Shown here: in pieces, positions 21,066 to 23,387 of the stretch
Numbering within the stretch: the first letter of the stretch is position 1
How the letters are laid out: each line of letters begins with the position of its first letter
NCBI GenBank assembly: GCA_039815415.1
Contig: JBCBZH010000031.1
Coordinates: 1-23,387, forward strand
Reading direction: 5' to 3'
Source of the DNA: JBCBZH01 sp039815415
GTDB lineage: Bacteria > Bacteroidota > Rhodothermia > Rhodothermales > Rubricoccaceae
Length of the DNA: 23,387 nt
Notes under the pieces: generated by a model
Told to the model about the DNA's origin: nothing
What the model saw: only the letters and a program-made list of their open reading frames with translations
The model's database searches: none
Made by a program: the position numbers and the translations under genes

Positions 21066-23387
21066 ATGAACCGCTTTGCACCGCTCGGGCTCTTCGCCCT
21101 TCTGTTGTTCGCCAGCTCGTCTCAGGCTCAGGTAACCGGACTCTCCGACTGGACGCTCTACCTCGATCCCGGCCACAGCCAGAACGAGAACGTCGGCGTG
21201 TACGGCTACTCCGAAGCCCGGAAGGTGCTTCGCATCGGGCTGGCGCTCAAGGAGATGCTGGAGACCCGCACCGACATTGAGGCCGTCCACATCTCGCGCA
21301 CGAATGACACGCAGCAGGTTGGGCTGAGTCAGCGCTCAGATCAGGCCAACGCGCTCGGGGTGGACTTCTTCCACTCCATCCACAGCAATGCCGGAGGCCC
21401 GTCTACCAACAACACGCTGATGCTCTATGGGGGGTGGCGTTCGAATGGGCAGACCGTCGAGAAGACGCCAGAAGGAGGCGGACGGATGGGTGACGAGTTC
21501 ATCCGCACGCTCACGGCGGCCATGCGGATCCCGACCATCGGCAACTACGCCGACCGGACCTTCTATCAGGGCTTTCCGGCGAACCACACCAACCAGTTCC
21601 CCTACCTCTCAGTGAACCGGCGCACCAACATGGCGTCGGTGTTGAGTGAGGGCGGCTTCCACACCAACCCGGCGCAGAACACCCGCAACATGAACGCGGA
21701 CTGGAAGCGGCTGGAGGCGCAAGCGCACTACTGGTCCATCTTGGACTGGCATGGCATCGAGCGTTCGGTGCACCGTATTGCAACGGGCATCGTCACGGAC
21801 GTAGAGAATGGGTGGCCCATCAATGGTGCCACCATCACCATTGATGGGCAGACGTACACCACCGATACCTACGAGACGCTCTTCAATCAGTACTCCAACG
21901 ACCCTGACGAGCTGGCGAACGGGTTCTATTACCTCGAAGACCTCGGTGCGGGCACGCACACGGTGACCATCGAGGCGGACGGATACGAGTCGTTCTCGGG
22001 ATCGATCACGATGGAGGACACCACCTTCACGTTCCTGGATGCCTCGCTGCTGTCGACCGTTCCGCCGACCGTGGCCGAGTCCACGCCTCAACTCGACGAC
22101 GTGAATGTGCGTGTGACCGACCCGCTCACGGTCATCTTCAGCCGCCCGATGGATCGGGCGGCGACGGAAGCGGCCTTCTCGCTGACGCCAGCTGGAGGCT
22201 CCGCCACCACAGGGTCGTTCGCTTGGCGCGACAACGACTATCGCCTCGTCTTTACGCCAGACGCAGATCTCCAGGCTGAGACGATCTACACGCTCGCCAT
22301 TGATGGAGCGGCCACGGGCGCCGCCGGGGATGCGTTGGATGGGAACGCCGACGGAACCGGAGGCGATACCTTCTCACTGTCCTTCACGTCTGGGTTCCCG
22401 GATGCGTTGGCTCCGCGTCTCACAGAGAGCTTCCCGGCCATTCGTGCCACCGACGTCCGTGTTCAGCCTGTCGTCACGGTTGCGTTCGACGAGCTGGTGG
22501 ATCTGTCCACGCTCGACGGGCGCGTTGTGCTGGAGACGAGCGCCAATGGAACGCCAATTCCCGGCAGCGTCCAGGCCTCGAATGTGTCGGAACGGACCGT
22601 GGTCAGCTTCGCACCCGACGCTCCGCTGGACCCGGATACGGGATACCGCTTTGCCATTGAGCCGGGCGTGCAGGACCTGTTCCTCAACACCACAACGAGC
22701 CGCTATCAGGTGTTCTTCACCACCGGAGAAACTGGACTTGAGGCGACGCCGATCGACAGCTTCGAGGGGACGAGCATTACGGACAACTGGTGGCTCCCGC
22801 AGCAGAGTGGATCCACCGGAGGCATCGTGACCGACTCTACGGACCGGAGCATCGAGACGGACATCGTGAACCCTCTTGGAGGGGCGTCCGCCATGCGCAT
22901 CGACTACGGATGGCAAGAAGGCGGGGGGCCGTGGCTCATCCGCCAGTACCTCAATTCCGGAGCTCCATTCTCTCGGCGCTTTACAGCAGATGGATTCCTC
23001 CAGGCTTATGTCTACGGAGACGGCAGCGGTACGCTGTTCCGCTTCGCTGTGGATGACGCGACCAGCACGGAGGTCAGCTCGTGGGTTGAGGTGGACTGGT
23101 ATGGGTGGCGGCCTGTGGAGTGGGACCTGTCCGCAGGTGAGACAGGCACGTGGCTGGGAAGTGCCAACGGCACACTGGACGGTCAACTCCGGTTCGACAG
23201 CATCCAACTCAGTTACGCACCGGGAGGGGCTCTCTTCGGATCCGTTGTCGTAGACGATCTACGCATCGTGCAGCCCATCAGCGTAGACAACACGACGGGT
23301 CCCGAGACGGAGGCATTCGCCGTGTTCGACAACCGCCCCAATCCGTTCCGGGACGCCACAGACATCCCGTTCCAGATCGCCAGCTCG
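21066..23387 (+). CDS. Secreted N-acetylmuramoyl-L-alanine amidase with Ig-like domains and T9SS-type tail, 3' end cut by window edge
   Basis: The frame is open to the window edge, with 774 residues visible. Residues 1-22 are a signal peptide (ends AQ). Residues 28 to about 235 are an Amidase_3 domain that cuts the amide bond between muramic acid and the stem peptide. Zinc ligands are H37 (DPGH), E50 (SEAR) and H106 (SIHSN), with catalytic E195 (SEGGF). A carboxypeptidase-regulatory-like module follows (TGIVTDVENGWPINGATITI), then two Big_5-type Ig-like domains (about 348-560) and a jelly-roll-like region. The last residues, FAVFDNRPNPFRDATDIPF, match the start of a T9SS C-terminal sorting domain. 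Motif copies at 21110 (inside the signal peptide, FASSS), 21908 (DELAN) and 23378 (IASS, at the very edge). Confidence 0.92.
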   Translation, partial: MNRFAPLGLFALLLFASSSQAQVTGLSDWTLYLDPGHSQNENVGVYGYSEARKVLRIGLALKEMLETRTDIEAVHISRTNDTQQVGLSQRSDQANALGVDFFHSIHSNAGGPSTNNTLMLYGGWRSNGQTVEKTPEGGGRMGDEFIRTLTAAMRIPTIGNYADRTFYQGFPANHTNQFPYLSVNRRTNMASVLSEGGFHTNPAQNTRNMNADWKRLEAQAHYWSILDWHGIERSVHRIATGIVTDVENGWPINGATITIDGQTYTTDTYETLFNQYSNDPDELANGFYYLEDLGAGTHTVTIEADGYESFSGSITMEDTTFTFLDASLLSTVPPTVAESTPQLDDVNVRVTDPLTVIFSRPMDRAATEAAFSLTPAGGSATTGSFAWRDNDYRLVFTPDADLQAETIYTLAIDGAATGAAGDALDGNADGTGGDTFSLSFTSGFPDALAPRLTESFPAIRATDVRVQPVVTVAFDELVDLSTLDGRVVLETSANGTPIPGSVQASNVSERTVVSFAPDAPLDPDTGYRFAIEPGVQDLFLNTTTSRYQVFFTTGETGLEATPIDSFEGTSITDNWWLPQQSGSTGGIVTDSTDRSIETDIVNPLGGASAMRIDYGWQEGGGPWLIRQYLNSGAPFSRRFTADGFLQAYVYGDGSGTLFRFAVDDATSTEVSSWVEVDWYGWRPVEWDLSAGETGTWLGSANGTLDGQLRFDSIQLSYAPGGALFGSVVVDDLRIVQPISVDNTTGPETEAFAVFDNRPNPFRDATDIPFQIASS

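Larger units (their letters stand above)
1605..23387. repeat. Family of 37 exact copies of CGCCAGCTCG / CGAGCTGGCG
   Basis: Start positions on + (CGCCAGCTCG): 1605, 2300, 4788, 5736, 7349, 7711, 8297, 8787, 9394, 11737, 12847, 13044, 14144, 15409, 15742, 16286, 17739, 18034, 21110, 23378. On - (seen as CGAGCTGGCG): 1631, 4755, 5075, 7822, 9031, 9736, 11706, 12961, 13342, 13841, 14117, 14762, 17674, 18011, 18065, 20024, 21908. Flanks: T precedes in 18 of 37, A follows in 19 of 36, so the extended form is roughly tCGCCAGCTCGagg. Eleven copies lie in about 2.4 kb of intergenic DNA and 26 in about 21 kb of coding DNA. Counts were made by eye. Confidence 0.9.

Noticed and set aside
23378..23387. 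Window ending exactly on a motif copy, as if broken at a repeat
   Set aside because: A 10-base repeat is too short to break an assembly; with 37 copies the coincidence is not remarkable.

Overview
The window is 23.4 kb of compact, high-GC bacterial chromosome with 18 supported protein genes, one small possible gene remnant, and no rRNA, tRNA, CRISPR array or insertion sequence that I can see. Several traits point to the Bacteroidota/Rhodothermota side of the tree, most likely a marine Rubricoccaceae-like member of Rhodothermota. These are a type IX secretion (T9SS)-style C-terminal tail on a secreted amidase, a DUF6503 lipoprotein, starts without Shine-Dalgarno sequences, one promoter resembling the Bacteroidota TTTG/TAnnTTTG type, and high GC. 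The taxonomic placement is inference.

Layout. 1-1826 (-): secreted metzincin-type metalloprotease, cut by the left edge. 2056-4773 (+): aconitase acnA. 4878-5375 (+): DUF427 protein. 5440-6969 (-): secreted SUMF1-fold protein without the formylglycine-generating cysteines. 7124-8233 (+): unrecognised 369-residue protein. 8225-9903 (-): a translationally coupled pair, an alpha/beta hydrolase then GluQ-type tRNA(Asp) glutamylase. 9973-10158 (+): tiny DUF2256 zinc protein. 10139-10795 (-): lipoprotein. 10964-11551 (-): LexA-like repressor whose protease half looks dead. 11784-12578 (-): recO. 12701-13243 (+): membrane-anchored ComEA-like HhH protein. 13358-13567 (-): 69-residue one-TM protein. 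13656-14159 (+): Nudix hydrolase. 14202-15407 (+): acetate kinase ackA. 15508-16284 (+): DUF6503 lipoprotein. 16359-17018 (-): DUF922 putative protease. 17306-17734 (+): Hpt phosphotransfer protein. 18132-19934 (+): ABC exporter half-transporter. 20108-21061 (+): TolB-like propeller. 21066 to the right edge (+): N-acetylmuramoyl-L-alanine amidase with Ig-like domains and a T9SS-type tail.

The strongest unexplained signal is not a gene. The non-palindromic 10-mer CGCCAGCTCG (reverse complement CGAGCTGGCG) occurs 37 times by my count, 20 on + and 17 on -, or about once per 630 bp. Fewer than one copy is expected by chance. It is roughly four times denser between genes than inside them, often forms inverted pairs that fold into 10-11 bp hairpins just after stop codons, and inside genes is mostly read as Glu-Leu-Ala or Ala-Ser-Ser. 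This is the behaviour of DNA uptake sequences (DUS/USS) in Neisseria and Pasteurellaceae. A ComEA-like DNA-uptake gene lies in the middle of the window and carries three copies. I propose a candidate DNA uptake signal of this lineage; I do not know of a published description of this motif.

The other observation of note is the LexA-like protein. It keeps the winged-helix DNA-binding half, but aligns with Val and Arg at the catalytic Ser and Lys and Met-Gly at the cleavage site. It has an inverted repeat next to a Bacteroidota-type -7 box just before its own start.
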